Assembly: GCA_919902985.1 (NCBI GenBank)
Contig: CAKKSC010000083.1
Span: 1-32,784, forward strand
From: Desulfuromonadales bacterium
GTDB taxonomy: Bacteria; Desulfobacterota; JAENJC01
Length of the DNA: 32,784 bases
Direction: 5' to 3'
This document shows positions 9,343 to 18,719 of the stretch, piece after piece (position 1 is the stretch's first letter; every line of letters begins with the position of its first letter). A program made the position numbers and the translations under genes. The notes under the pieces were generated by a model. That model worked only from the letters and a program-made list of their open reading frames with translations. It was not told where the DNA came from and did no database searches.

Positions 9343-10650
9343 TTGTCCGACGCTTATAAGAATATAGGGAAGATACCGGAACTCAGAAAGAGGATACTGT
9401 TTACGTTCCTGATGCTTGTAGTCTACAGGCTCGGGGCTCATATCCCTACGCCTGGAATAAACGGGGATGCTTTGGCCGCATTTTTTGCCCAGATGCAGGG
9501 TACAATCCTTGGGCTCTTTGACATGTTTTCGGGCGGCGCACTCGAGAGGCTTTCTATTTTTGCCCTCGGTATAATGCCTTACATAAGCTCATCTATCATA
9601 TTTCAGCTGCTGACTGTGGTTGTTCCTTACCTCCAGAAGCTTTCCAAGGAAGGGGAGATGGGGAGGAAAAAGATCACCCAGTATACCAGGTATGGGACAG
9701 TCGCCCTTAGTGTTATCCAGGGCATCGGAATAAGCTTTGGGCTGGAGAAGATGACAGGCCCTGCTGGCGAACTTGTAGTACCTCATCCGGGCTGGTCATT
9801 CAGGATAATGGCTGTAATTACACTTACTGCCGGTACGGCATTTATTATGTGGCTGGGCGAGCAGATCACCGAGAGAGGAATAGGCAACGGGATATCTCTT
9901 ATCATATTTGCCGGTATAATTGTGAGGATGCCGAGTGCAGCAGTCAATACCCTTAAACTGGTGAGGACTGGTGAGTTCCCGATTCTGCTCGTCTTAGTTT
10001 TGATAGCCATGATGGTAGCTGTTGTCGGTTTCATTATATTCATGGAAAGGGGACAGCGAAAGATCCCTGTCCAGTATGCAAAACGCGTTGTCGGAAGGAA
10101 AGTATTTGGCGGACAGAGCACACATTTGCCTCTTAAGGTAAACTCAGCAGGTGTGATACCAGCGATATTTGCCTCATCTATAATAATGTTTCCTGCAACC
10201 CTTGCCCAGTTCAGCACTGCTCCATTTATGCAGAAGGTTGCAGGCGCATTGACTCCGGGGAATTGGCCCCATGAGGTTTTGTATGTTGGTTTTATAGTCT
10301 TCTTCTGTTATTTTTATACGGCAGTTACCTTTAATCCTACGGATGTTGCGGATAACATGAAGAAATACGGCGGCTACATACCGGGCATACGGCCGGGGCA
10401 GAAGACGGCTGAGTATATAGACAGGATCCTTACCAGGATCACATTCGGTGGTGCAGTGTATCTTGCAATTGTGTGTGTTCTTCCTACAATATTGGTGAGC
10501 CAGATGAATGTGCCTTTTTATTTCGGAGGGACGTCACTCCTTATTGTCGTTGGTGTTGCCCTGGATACTGTTGCGCAGATAGAGTCCCATCTACTTCAGA
10601 GGAATTATGAAGGCTTTATGGGTAAGGCGAGGATAAAGGGGAGGAGATAG
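9343..10650 (+). CDS. secY: Protein translocase subunit SecY
   Basis: SecY forms the channel of the Sec translocon in the inner membrane. The 435-residue product has the expected ten hydrophobic segments, the N-terminal [23 protein letters not shown] (family signature region), [22 protein letters not shown] near the middle, and the conserved cytosolic [22 protein letters not shown] loop. Translation starts at TTG 9343, one base after rplO. It overlaps adk by one base (TAGTG). Confidence 0.97.
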   Translation: MSDAYKNIGKIPELRKRILFTFLMLVVYRLGAHIPTPGINGDALAAFFAQMQGTILGLFDMFSGGALERLSIFALGIMPYISSSIIFQLLTVVVPYLQKLSKEGEMGRKKITQYTRYGTVALSVIQGIGISFGLEKMTGPAGELVVPHPGWSFRIMAVITLTAGTAFIMWLGEQITERGIGNGISLIIFAGIIVRMPSAAVNTLKLVRTGEFPILLVLVLIAMMVAVVGFIIFMERGQRKIPVQYAKRVVGRKVFGGQSTHLPLKVNSAGVIPAIFASSIIMFPATLAQFSTAPFMQKVAGALTPGNWPHEVLYVGFIVFFCYFYTAVTFNPTDVADNMKKYGGYIPGIRPGQKTAEYIDRILTRITFGGAVYLAIVCVLPTILVSQMNVPFYFGGTSLLIVVGVALDTVAQIESHLLQRNYEGFMGKARIKGRR

Positions 10651-11303
10651 TGCCACGTAACCTTGTCCTCCTGGGCCCTCCCGGTGCGGGGAAGGGTACA
10701 CAGGCAAAGATGCTTGTGGATAAATACTCTATACCACAGATTTCTACTGGTGACATTCTAAGGGAGGCAGTGAAGAGCGGGACTCCTTTGGGAATAGAGG
10801 CAAACTCCTACATGAGTAGGGGGGCTCTGGTCCCTGACGAAGTTGTCATAGGAATTGTCAAGGAGAGGCTAAAAAGGGGTGATTGCGGAAAGGGTTATGT
10901 CCTTGATGGATTCCCAAGGACTATAGCACAGGCGGATGCACTGTTTTCTTATTTGAATGAGTGCGGATGTCCAATAACTAAAGTTATTGATATTAAGGTG
11001 CAAAAGGATTGTCTTGTAATAAGGCTTTCCGGCCGTAGGGTCTGCAGATCTTGCGGAGCAGGATACCATATAGAGTTTAACCCGTCTAAGGACGGTGCCA
11101 AATGTGATAGATGCGGGGGCGAGCTTTTTCAGAGGGATGATGACAGAGAAGATGTAGTGATAAAGAGACTTGAGACCTATGAAGCCCAGACAACCCCGCT
11201 GGCAGAATATTACAAAAAAAACGGGCTGCTTAAGACAATCAACGGCATAGGCGATGTTGAGGCCATCTTTGATGATATATGCAAAATCGTTGATGAAAGA
11301 TAG
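10650..11303 (+). CDS. adk: Adenylate kinase, zinc-lid type
   Basis: Adenylate kinase interconverts ATP + AMP and 2 ADP. The GTG start at 10650 overlaps the secY stop. The P-loop GPPGAGKGT is at residues 9-17, the AMP-binding DGFPRT at 86-91, and the LID has a CxxC pair at C132/C135 and C152/C155 expected to bind zinc. The length (217 residues) is that of the long bacterial form. It keeps the usual secY-adk-map order. Confidence 0.97.
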   Translation: MPRNLVLLGPPGAGKGTQAKMLVDKYSIPQISTGDILREAVKSGTPLGIEANSYMSRGALVPDEVVIGIVKERLKRGDCGKGYVLDGFPRTIAQADALFSYLNECGCPITKVIDIKVQKDCLVIRLSGRRVCRSCGAGYHIEFNPSKDGAKCDRCGGELFQRDDDREDVVIKRLETYEAQTTPLAEYYKKNGLLKTINGIGDVEAIFDDICKIVDER

Positions 11304-12057
11304 GGGTGTGGTTCTAAAATCACCACAAGAAATTGAGGAAATGAGGGTTGCCAACAGGATCGTTGCTGAGATCCTTGAGGCAGTGAGGGAAATAGTAAGG
11401 CCGGGGATCACAACTGATGAATTGAACGGTTTTGCTGAAGCAAGGCTGAGGGAAAGGAAGGCAAAGTCTGCATTTAAGGGATACAGGGGATACCCAAAGG
11501 CCCTTTGTACATCAGTCAACTCTCAGGTTGTTCATGGTGTACCGACTAAAATCCCTTTGAAGGAAGGGGATTTGCTGAGTCTGGATTTCGGAGTCTATTC
11601 CGGCGGATTCTATGGTGACGCGGCTATCACTGTGCCGGTTGGATTGGTCTCCAAGGAGGCCATGAAACTAAAAGAGGTGGCTGAAAAGGCCCTCTATAAA
11701 GGAATAGAAAAGGCATATCAGGGAAACAGGCTTTCAGATATATCATACGCCGTTCAGAGCTTTGTTGAAGGGAACGGCTTTTCGGTGGTCAGGGAGTTTG
11801 TAGGGCACGGGATTGGACGGTCTCTGCACGAAGAGCCCCAGATACCTAACTATGGATCCCCTGGGGTGGGAATAAAGCTACGGGCAGGAATGGTTCTGGC
11901 TATCGAGCCGATGATAAATGCGGGCGGATGTGAAGTTAAGATCCTGCAGGACGGGTGGACCGCAGTTACGAAAGACGGAAGTTTGTCGGCTCATTTCGAG
12001 CATACGGTCGCAATAACCGAAACTGGGCCGGTAATTTTGACGAGTCTGGATGGATAA
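11293..12057 (+). CDS. map: Methionine aminopeptidase, type I
   Basis: Removes the initiator methionine from nascent proteins. All metal ligands of the pita-bread fold are visible in order: D in SLDFGV, D in YGDAAITV, H in GHGIGRSLHEEP, E in AIEPMINAG and E in HFEHTVAITE. I favour ATG 11293 (MKDRGVVLKSPQEIEEM, 254 residues), overlapping the adk end by 11 bases. A longer reading from 11254 runs into adk without homology to the family, and no strong SD decides the start. Confidence 0.95.
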   Translation: MKDRGVVLKSPQEIEEMRVANRIVAEILEAVREIVRPGITTDELNGFAEARLRERKAKSAFKGYRGYPKALCTSVNSQVVHGVPTKIPLKEGDLLSLDFGVYSGGFYGDAAITVPVGLVSKEAMKLKEVAEKALYKGIEKAYQGNRLSDISYAVQSFVEGNGFSVVREFVGHGIGRSLHEEPQIPNYGSPGVGIKLRAGMVLAIEPMINAGGCEVKILQDGWTAVTKDGSLSAHFEHTVAITETGPVILTSLDG

Positions 12058-12276
12058 ATGGCAAAGGAAGAGGCAATAGAGGTTGAGGGAAAGGTTGTTG
12101 AACCGCTTCCAAATGCCATGTTCAGGGTAGAGCTTGAAAATGGCCACAGGATACTGGCCCATATATCAGGAAAGATGAGGATGCACTTTATCAAGATACT
12201 TCCTGGAGACAAAGTCACAGTAGAATTGTCACCATATGACCTTACGAGGGGAAGGATAACCTACAGGGCAAAATAA
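12058..12276 (+). CDS. infA: Translation initiation factor IF-1
   Basis: The 72-residue protein is a standard OB-fold IF-1: [40 protein letters not shown] and [13 protein letters not shown]. It blocks the A site during initiation. ATG 12058 follows the map stop directly. A palindromic word repeat fills the gap to rpmJ. Confidence 0.97.
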   Translation: MAKEEAIEVEGKVVEPLPNAMFRVELENGHRILAHISGKMRMHFIKILPGDKVTVELSPYDLTRGRITYRAK

Positions 12277-12345
12277 ACCGTAAACCGTGAGATGTGAACC
12301 GTGAAATGAAAAGAAGTTACAGTTTACGATTTACGGTTCACGAAG
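12277..12345. repeat. Inverted word repeat between infA and rpmJ
   Basis: The left arm reiterates CCGTAAACCGTGA and GTGAACCGTGAA. The right arm, GTTTACGATTTACGGTTCACG, is close to its reverse complement. The RNA could form a long imperfect hairpin between infA and rpmJ. The layout matches the repeat at 8088-8160 but with different words. No U-tract follows, so a terminator is unlikely. Confidence 0.65.
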
Positions 12346-12354
12346 GAGATAGAG

Positions 12355-12468
12355 ATGAAGGTAAAGGCATCAGTAAAAAAGATATGTGAGAAGTGTCAGA
12401 TAGTGAAACGAAGGGGTGTCGTGAGGGTAGTCTGCGAAAACCCGCGTCATAAGCAGAGGCAGGGATAA
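12355..12468 (+). CDS. rpmJ: 50S ribosomal protein L36, zinc-binding
   Basis: A 37-residue [23 protein letters not shown] followed by [17 protein letters not shown], is a complete L36 of the zinc type with ligands C11, C14, C27 and H32. The SD GAAGGAG is about 7 bases upstream of ATG 12355. It lies between infA and rpsM, its conserved place. It is too short for many ORF finders. Confidence 0.96.
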   Translation: MKVKASVKKICEKCQIVKRRGVVRVVCENPRHKQRQG

Positions 12469-12547
12469 GAAATGCGGATTTTATAATTGCGGCTTGCTGA
12501 GCTACAGTTCAGCTGCAATATTTAAAGTCCAAAAAGGGAGGGGTTCA

Positions 12548-12916
12548 TTGGCACGTATATCAGGGATTGATTTACCGAAGGATAAAAGGGTTGTAATAGG
12601 GCTGACCTATATATACGGTATAGGGAACAAGTCTTCTCAGGATATAGTGACGGAAGCAGGAATAAGTCCCGATACTAAGATAAACCAGCTGACAGAGACT
12701 GAGGTTGCCAGCATCAGGGAGATTATAGAGCGCAAGCATACTGTTGAGGGAGACCTCCGCAGGGAAATTGGGATGAATATCAAGAGGCTTATGGATATTG
12801 GTTCGTACCGCGGCCTTCGCCACAGGAAAGGTTTGCCGGTTCATGGACAGCGGACTAAGACAAATGCCAGGACAAGAAAGGGACCTGGAAAGAAGATGGT
12901 AGGAAAGAAGAAGTAA
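12548..12916 (+). CDS. rpsM: 30S ribosomal protein S13
   Basis: The start is TTG 12548 ([19 protein letters not shown]), 4 bases after GGGAGGGG; an in-frame extension back to 12494 has no family similarity. The 122-residue product has [15 protein letters not shown] and the basic end [19 protein letters not shown]-like segment (here [19 protein letters not shown]). S13 is in the 30S head and contacts L5 and P-site tRNA. Confidence 0.96.
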   Translation: MARISGIDLPKDKRVVIGLTYIYGIGNKSSQDIVTEAGISPDTKINQLTETEVASIREIIERKHTVEGDLRREIGMNIKRLMDIGSYRGLRHRKGLPVHGQRTKTNARTRKGPGKKMVGKKK

Positions 12917-12933
12917 GATCATAAGGGGGAATG

Positions 12934-13326
12934 ATGGCAGCGGTTCAAAAAAGTGTTACCAAGAAAAAAGACAGGAAGAGGATAAGCCATGGTGTAGTCC
13001 ATATCCAGTCAACATTTAACAATACGATAATAACGATCACAGATACAGCCGGAAATGTGATCTCTTGGTCCAGCTCAGGGAGCAAGGGATTTACCGGCTC
13101 AAAAAAGAGCACCCCTTTTGCTGCGCAGATTGCAGCGGAGGACGCAGGTAAGAAGGCAATGGAACATGGATTGAAGCATGTAGAGGTATTTGTAAAGGGG
13201 CCCGGCTCCGGCAGGGAGTCTGCGCTCAGGGCTTTGCAGGCCGTTGGTTTTGAGGTAACAATGATAAAGGATGTAACTCCGCTTCCTCATAACGGCTGCA
13301 GGCCGCCAAAGAGGAGAAGGGTTTAA
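12934..13326 (+). CDS. rpsK: 30S ribosomal protein S11
   Basis: The 130-residue product has [35 protein letters not shown] and the C-terminal [15 protein letters not shown], all invariant in S11. The SD AAGGGGGA at 12923-12930 favours ATG 12934 over ATG 12931, three bases earlier. S11 forms part of the 30S platform near the mRNA exit. Confidence 0.96.
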   Translation: MAAVQKSVTKKKDRKRISHGVVHIQSTFNNTIITITDTAGNVISWSSSGSKGFTGSKKSTPFAAQIAAEDAGKKAMEHGLKHVEVFVKGPGSGRESALRALQAVGFEVTMIKDVTPLPHNGCRPPKRRRV

Positions 13327-13340
13327 AAGGGAGGTTTGAT

Positions 13341-13967
13341 TTGGCAAGGTATATAGGGTCAGTATGCAGATTGTGCCGGAGGGAAGGACTGAAGCTTTTC
13401 CTGAAAGGAGAGAGGTGCTATAGCGATAAGTGCGCCGTGGATAGGAGAAGCTATCCGCCGGGTCAGCACGGGCAGGGGAGGACCAAGGTCTCTGAATATG
13501 GCACGCAGCTGAGGGAGAAGCAGAAGGTAAAGAGACTCTATGGGTTGCTTGAGAAGCAGTTCCGTGGCACCTTTGCGGAAGCCGACAGGCAGAAAGGAAT
13601 AACCGGAGAGAACCTCTTAAGGCTTTTGGAGCGCAGACTTGACAACATGGTTTACCGCATGGGATTTGCAAGTTCCAGAAATGAGGCCAGGCAGCTTATA
13701 CTGCACAACCATTTTCTTGTCAATAGCAAGAAGGTTAACATACCTTCGTATGTCCTTAAGCCGGGCGATGTCCTTCAGGTCAGGGAGAGCAGTAAGACTT
13801 TGATCAGGATTCAGGAGTCACTGGAGGCTGTTCAGAGGAGGGGAGTGCCGAGTTGGCTGGAGTTGGACAAGACCAACTTTAAGTGCGTTGTCAAGACCCT
13901 TCCTGTGAGGGAGGAGCTTACGCTTCCGATCAGGGAACAGCTGATAGTCGAACTATATTCCAAGTAA
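13341..13967 (+). CDS. rpsD: 30S ribosomal protein S4, zinc-binding (C+) form
   Basis: Starts at TTG 13341 after GGGAGG. The 208-residue product has the S4 N-terminal domain with four cysteines (C9, C12, C26, C31; CRLCRREG and CYSDKC) expected to bind zinc, then the RNA-binding S4 domain ([20 protein letters not shown]). S4 starts 30S assembly and in E. coli represses the alpha operon. Together with S14 and L36 this operon uses zinc forms throughout. Confidence 0.97.
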   Translation: MARYIGSVCRLCRREGLKLFLKGERCYSDKCAVDRRSYPPGQHGQGRTKVSEYGTQLREKQKVKRLYGLLEKQFRGTFAEADRQKGITGENLLRLLERRLDNMVYRMGFASSRNEARQLILHNHFLVNSKKVNIPSYVLKPGDVLQVRESSKTLIRIQESLEAVQRRGVPSWLELDKTNFKCVVKTLPVREELTLPIREQLIVELYSK

Positions 13968-14055
13968 TCTGCTGTTCAAATTGCACTTGCAGATGATGCT
14001 GCATTGGCCATTGGCAATATCGATATGTATGAGCTGAAAGAATCCAGGAGGATGA

Positions 14056-15108
14056 ATGTACAGGAACTGGAAAGAACTTATAAAACCAAAGAGGCTTGAG
14101 GCAGAAAAGGAGACCCTGACAGAGACTTACGGGAAGTTCTATGCCGAGCCCTTAGAGAGAGGATATGGAACTACCATAGGAAATTCCCTCAGACGGATAC
14201 TTCTTTCGTCTTTACAAGGGACTGCGATAACAGCGGTCAAGATAGATAGCGTTCTCCACGAATTTACGACAGTACCTGGAGTTACAGAGGATGTTACTGA
14301 GCTTATACTTAACCTGAAGGAGGTCAATCTGAAGCTTCACGGTGAGGGGCCGAAAACTGTCAGGATTAGTGCCAAGGGCAAGAAAGAGGTCAAGGCAGGC
14401 GACATAATTACAGACGGTACTGTCGAGATAATGAACCCTGATCATCATATTGCAACCCTGTCCAAGGACGCCAAGCTCAATATGGAGATGACTGTAAAGT
14501 GGGGGAAGGGATATGTTACATCCGAGAGGAACAGGGACGACTCACTGCCTGTGGGCGCTATCCCTGTGGATTCCATCCATTCCCCCATTAAGAAGGTCAA
14601 TTTTCTTACTTCCCATGCAAGGGTTGGCCAGATAACAGATTACGACAAACTGACAATGGAGGTTTGGACCAACGGGAGCGTTACACCTACAGATGCCGTC
14701 AGTATTGCGGCCAAGATACTCAAAGACCAGCTGTCTGTGTTTATTGGGTTCGAGGAAGAGGATTATGAAGAGGTTGAGACTCCTTATGATGCGGGAGGAG
14801 AAGGGGTGGCCCTTGGAGAGAACCTGCTGAAGAGCGTTGACGAGCTTGAACTTTCGGTGAGGGCTGCCAATTGCCTCAAGAAGGCCAATATCAAGTATAT
14901 AGGAGAGCTTGTCCAGAAGACAGAAAACGAGATGCTGAAGACCAAAAACTTTGGCAGGAAGTCACTGAATGAGATAAAAGAGGTATTAACAGAAATGGGA
15001 CTTCATCTCGGCATAAAGGTAACTGACTGGCCTCCGGAGGGTTTTGTCGAGACGTCCGAGGTCGAGGCTGAAGATACCGAAGATGAAGAAACTGAAGGCG
15101 AGGATTAA
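14056..15108 (+). CDS. rpoA: DNA-directed RNA polymerase subunit alpha
   Basis: The 350-residue product has the N-terminal dimerisation domain ([20 protein letters not shown], at about residues 32-51), an acidic linker ([10 protein letters not shown]), and the C-terminal domain that binds UP elements and activators ([20 protein letters not shown] and [14 protein letters not shown]). An acidic tail ([14 protein letters not shown]) follows. SD CCAGGAGG precedes ATG 14056; an ATG at 14052 is out of frame. Confidence 0.98.
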   Translation: MYRNWKELIKPKRLEAEKETLTETYGKFYAEPLERGYGTTIGNSLRRILLSSLQGTAITAVKIDSVLHEFTTVPGVTEDVTELILNLKEVNLKLHGEGPKTVRISAKGKKEVKAGDIITDGTVEIMNPDHHIATLSKDAKLNMEMTVKWGKGYVTSERNRDDSLPVGAIPVDSIHSPIKKVNFLTSHARVGQITDYDKLTMEVWTNGSVTPTDAVSIAAKILKDQLSVFIGFEEEDYEEVETPYDAGGEGVALGENLLKSVDELELSVRAANCLKKANIKYIGELVQKTENEMLKTKNFGRKSLNEIKEVLTEMGLHLGIKVTDWPPEGFVETSEVEAEDTEDEETEGED

Positions 15109-15111
15109 AAT

Positions 15112-15510
15112 ATGAGGCATGGATTTGCAGGAAAGAGGCTCGGAAGAAACAGCAGTCACAAAAAGGCATTGATGAGGAACCTTACCACCTCACTGATTTT
15201 GCATGAAAGGATTCAGACTACTGATGGTAAGGCCAGGGAGCTTAAGGGTGTTGTCGAAAAGATGATAACCCTTGGCAAGCGTGGAGACCTCCATGCCAGG
15301 AGGCAGGCAGCTGCATTTATTATTGGAAAAGAGGCAGTCCAGAAGTTGTTTGAGATAGCCCCGCGTTTCAATGATAAAAACGGAGGATATACGAGAACCC
15401 TCAAGTTAGGCAGACGCCTCGGTGACTCAGCTCCAGTCTCGATCATTGAGTTGATCGGGGCCCCAAAGAAAGAGACAAAGAAGGCGAAAGAAGAGGTAAA
15501 GCCGGCGTAA
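15112..15510 (+). CDS. rplQ: 50S ribosomal protein L17
   Basis: The 132-residue protein begins [20 protein letters not shown] and has [25 protein letters not shown] and [19 protein letters not shown], as expected of L17, a protein of the exit-tunnel rim. It follows rpoA by three bases. The tail is lysine/glutamate rich ([14 protein letters not shown]). Its stop codon lies inside the operon terminator. Confidence 0.97.
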   Translation: MRHGFAGKRLGRNSSHKKALMRNLTTSLILHERIQTTDGKARELKGVVEKMITLGKRGDLHARRQAAAFIIGKEAVQKLFEIAPRFNDKNGGYTRTLKLGRRLGDSAPVSIIELIGAPKKETKKAKEEVKPA

Positions 15511-15529
15511 AGCCGGCTTTTTTCTTTTT
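15498..15529 (+). terminator. Intrinsic terminator of the ribosomal superoperon
   Basis: AAAGCCGGC (15498-15506) pairs perfectly with GCCGGCTTT (15512-15520) around the loop GTAAA, and is followed by TTTCTTTTT. The stop codon TAA of rplQ (15508-15510) is in the loop, so the terminator overlaps the end of the gene. It marks the end of the ribosomal transcription unit. Confidence 0.92.
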
Positions 15530-15566
15530 ACAGTAGTTCCCCCCTCCATTTACAACACAAAATTCT

Positions 15567-15685
15567 GGTACCAATTGGCTATCAAACAATAATATCCATA
15601 TCGCCTGCATAACACCAAGTAAGCTTTCTTTCGTCTCAATAGTAGATGCTTTAAAGCAACTCAGTATAAGTCTTGATAAGTAACA
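15567..15685. repeat. Divergent intergenic repeat, copy 1
   Basis: Begins with GGTACCAATTGG and a segment ATCAAACAA, then a 57-base core (15612-15668) with ACACCAAGTAAGCTTTC, TAGATGCTTTAAAGCAACT and CAGTATA. The core matches copy 2 at 15813-15868 with scattered substitutions. Ends of the core are near-complementary, as in a small mobile or palindromic element. No ORF of note is present, and I see no transposase nearby. Confidence 0.7.
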
Positions 15686-15747
15686 GCTTGACTTTCAGGG
15701 GATTGATATGGTATTTATTTACCCCACAAAAGGGCATACCGTCTTAT

Positions 15748-15868
15748 TTATACCAATTCGCATTCAAATGAAGACTTATGAACGCTCAGGTATAATACCC
15801 ATCCGGGTATAAATACCGAGTAAGCTTTCATTAAGCTCCATTGTAGATGTTTGAAAGCAACTTGGTAT
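15748..15868. repeat. Divergent intergenic repeat, copy 2, upstream of fdh
   Basis: Starts TATACCAATTCGCATTCAAATG, similar to the start of copy 1. It has a perfect hairpin ATACCC-ATCC-GGGTAT at 15795-15810 and then the 56-base core (15813-15868) with ATACCGAGTAAGCTTTC, TAGATGTTTGAAAGCAACTTGGTAT. The core ends are inverted (TACCGAGT against ACTTGGTA). The element ends only 24 bases before the formate dehydrogenase start, so it forms most of that gene's leader and could carry its promoter. I found no convincing -35/-10 pair. Confidence 0.65.
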
Positions 15869-15891
15869 TACATTGATAAACCGGAGGTACC

Positions 15892-18645
15892 ATGGGAAAG
15901 CTCAATATAAAGATAAACGGCAGGGAGATTGAGGCGGAGGAAGGGAGCACAATCCTTGACGTAGCCAAGACTAACGGTATCTATATCCCAACCCTCTGTC
16001 ACCACCCACAGCTCTCAGTTCAGGGCGCATGCCGCATCTGCATGGTAGAGGTTAAGGGTCTTCCCAAGCCAGTCACCTCCTGCACAACCCCTGTAACCAA
16101 GGATATGGATATCCAGACCGACACACCTGTTGTAATTAAACAGAGGGAGACTGTGCTTGAGCTACTCCTTTCCGACCATCCCCTGGAGTGCCCGACATGC
16201 GATGCAGGGGGCCAGTGCAAGCTCCAGGACCTGACCCATGATTACAAGATAAAGGGAAATCGCTTCGAAGGAGAGAAGAGGAAGGTCCCTGTCGAAGAGG
16301 TAAACCCATTTATCAGAAGGGATTATCAACGCTGCATTCAATGCAGCCGCTGCATAAGGGTCTGCGATGAGGTAAGGGGAATAGGGGCGATCCAGTATGC
16401 GAAGAGGGGATTTTATCAGAAGGTCTCGACCTGCGCAGACAAGGTATTGGACTGCATCTTCTGCGGCTCATGCGTCCAGCAGTGCCCGGTCGGGGCCCTC
16501 ACAGAAAAGCCGTCTAAGTTTAAGTACAGGCCATGGGAGACAAAGCAGGTTGAGACAACCTGCGGATATTGCGGTGTTGGATGCTCCCTTACCCTTCATA
16601 CAAAGAACAACGAGATAGTTAAGGTTACCTCCAGGGATGACACTCTGAACAAGGGGCATCTCTGCGTGAAGGGAAGATATGGGTATGAGTTTGTCAAGAG
16701 CGATAAGAGACTAACCACCCCTTTAATCAGGAAGGACGGCAAGCTCACTCCCGCTTCCTGGGAAGAGGCGCTTTCATACACAGCCAAAAGGTTCAAGGAG
16801 ATAAAGGAGAAGCACGGCCCAGATTCCTTGGGTGGTTTCTCTTCAGCGAAATGCACCAACGAGGAGAACTATCTATTCCAGAAGTTCGTCAGGGTCAACT
16901 TCGAGACCAATAATTTAGACCACTGCGCGCGCCTCTGACACAGCGCCACCGTGGCCAGTTTGGCCACAGCGATAGGTAGCGGTGCAATGAGCAATTCACT
17001 CCACGACCTGGATGAGGCGGATCTCTTCCTTGTCACCGGTTCCAATACAACCGAGGCCCATCCGATCATAGGAATGCAGATCTGGCAGGCTGTGAGACAC
17101 AAGAATAAAAAGCTCATAGTGATAGACCCGAGGAAGATAGAGCTTACAAAATATGCAGCCATGCACCTCAGGCAGAGGCCTGGGACAGATGTGGCCGTCT
17201 ACAACGGCCTGGCAAGGATCATAATAGAGGAAGGGCTTGCCGACCTCGACTTCATAAGAGATAGGACCGATGGGTTTGAAGAGGCAAAAGAGGTCATAAT
17301 GAAGTATACCCCTGAGGTCGTGGAGAAGATATCAGGGATACCGAAGGAACAGCTTATAGAGGCTGCCAGGATGTACGGTAAGGCTGAAAGGGCCTCAATA
17401 TACTGGGCCATGGGCAGTACCCAGCACATAAACGGCGTTCACGGGGTCCATTCCATTGTCAATCTGGCGATGCTGACCGGAAATATAGGCAAACCAGGGA
17501 CAGGGGTCAACCCGCTGAGGGGGCAGAACAACGTTCAGGGTGCATGCGATATGGGATGCCTGCCAAACCAGTTCCCAGGATATAAGCCCGTGAATGTGCC
17601 TGAAAACGTAGAAAGGGTCGAGAAGGTCTGGGGGGTAAAGGTCCCGGCAAAGCCAGGGCTGACCCTTACTGATATGGTAAATTCCATGGGCACGGAAAGG
17701 GGCATTAAAGGGCTATATATCATGGGTGAGAACCCAATGATGAGCGACCCCGACCTGAACCATGCAAAAGAGGCATTTGAGTCCCTCGAATTCCTGGTGG
17801 TCCAGGATATATTCCTGACTGAAACTGCGGAACTGGCCCATGTAGTGTTCCCTGCCACTTCCTTTGCAGAGAAGGAGGGTACGTTTACCAACACGGAGAG
17901 GAGGATCCAGAGGGTAAGGAAGGCCGTCAAACCGCCCGGTGATGCATGGGAGGATACCAAGATAATCTGCTCTCTTTCAAAGGAGATGGGATATCCGATG
18001 GAATACCCTTCCGCCTCAAAGGTAATGGATGAGCTTGCATCGGTAACCCCGATTTATGAGTGTGTCTCCTATGAGTATCTGGACAAGGGGGTTGCTGTAC
18101 ACTGGCCGTGTAACAGCTGCTCCATTGATCGTACTTCATGCGGCACCCTTATAATGGGGACTCCAGTACTTCACGAGGAAAAGTTTACGAGGGGGGCAGG
18201 CAAGTTCCTGGCGTTCGAATTCCAACCCCCCACGGAGTGGCCTGATGACGAATACCCCCTGATACTTACGACAGGAAGAAACCTCTGGCACTGGCACGGA
18301 GGGAGCCAGACGAGAAAGGTAAGTTCTCTAAACGAGAGGTCTCCGGAACCTTATATGGAGCTCAATGCCGCTGATGCAAAGAAGATGGGCATAAAGAACA
18401 GTGAAGAGGTAGAAGTCACGTCCAAGAGAGGTGGGATAACCTTGAAGGCGGTTATAAGCGACAGGCCTACACCTGGAGTAGTATTTATTCCATGGCATTA
18501 CAAGGAGGCAGCCGCAAATATTCTAACTATCAACGCCCTTGACCCGCAAGCAAAGATACCGGAGTACAAGGTTTGTGCAGTAAGGGTTGAAAAGACAGGT
18601 GGTGGACAGAAGGAACCAAACCGATACTCGCATTACCCAGGGTAA
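15892..18645 (+). CDS. fdhF: Formate dehydrogenase catalytic (alpha) subunit, selenocysteine-containing
   Basis: Oxidises formate to CO2, or the reverse, at a Mo/W bis-pterin site. The reading frame is 917 residues if the TGA at 16936-16938 is decoded as selenocysteine 349, in the context DHCARL-U-HSATVASLA; Sec/Cys followed by His is the active-site pattern of this family. Domains in order: [2Fe-2S] ferredoxin with C36, C47, C50, C64; a NuoG-like H96/C100/C103/C109 cluster; two [4Fe-4S] clusters (C148-C158, C188-C198); the catalytic-domain [4Fe-4S] (C224, C227, C231, C258); the molybdopterin domain; and the C-terminal molydopterin-dinucleotide-binding domain near LILTTGRNLWHWH. SD GGAGG at 15883-15887 fixes ATG 15892. 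No signal peptide is seen, so it is likely cytoplasmic. No diaphorase (NuoE/F-like) gene adjoins, so its electron partner must be encoded elsewhere. A plain gene caller would split it in two. Confidence 0.93.
16936..16981 (+). promoter_or_regulatory. Selenocysteine UGA codon and SECIS-like hairpin
   Basis: The in-frame TGA at 16936-16938 is followed 12 bases later by a perfect stem GTGGCC (16951-16956) / GGCCAC (16962-16967) with loop AGTTT. A lower stem CGCCACC (16944-16950) with GGTAGCG (16975-16981) is possible, with one mismatch and a 7-base bulge. Bacterial SECIS elements lie right after the UGA, have a short apical stem, and expose a G (usually GU) in the loop, as here. SelB would bind it to deliver Sec-tRNA. 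Confidence 0.85.
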
Positions 18646-18650
18646 AAATT

Positions 18651-18705
18651 AACGCCCCCGCCTGACGGCACCCCCTCTTATTTTAAGAGGGGGTTAGGGG
18701 GAGTT
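18651..18705. terminator. Nested hairpin between convergent genes
   Basis: ACCCCCTCTTA (18670-18680) pairs perfectly with TAAGAGGGGGT (18684-18694) around TTT. An outer arm AACGCCCCC (18651-18659) pairs with GGGGGAGTT (18697-18705) with one mismatch, and AAAAA follows. It lies between the + strand formate dehydrogenase and a minus-strand gene, so a two-way terminator is likely. The C/G-tract form also resembles REP-like dispersed palindromes. Confidence 0.7.
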
Positions 18706-18719
18706 AAAAAGTCCCGATT

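Noticed and set aside
10869-11519. 216-residue minus-strand frame over adk and map
   Set aside because: Antisense to adk and map, which show full motifs on the + strand; no domain is seen in the minus frame.
13099-13671. 190-residue minus-strand frame over rpsK and rpsD
   Set aside because: Composition is a mirror of basic ribosomal genes, and there is no SD or homology.
15511-15891. CRISPR array or tRNA genes in the gap after rplQ
   Set aside because: The two repeat copies are divergent, only two in number and widely spaced; no cloverleaf or T-loop sequence (GGTTCGAATCC-like) was seen.
16951-18645. A separate gene starting at GTG 16951 after the TGA
   Set aside because: The upstream frame is continuous through the TGA, the flanking residues form one FdhF active site, and the proposed GTG is part of the SECIS-like stem. 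A single Sec-containing protein explains everything better.
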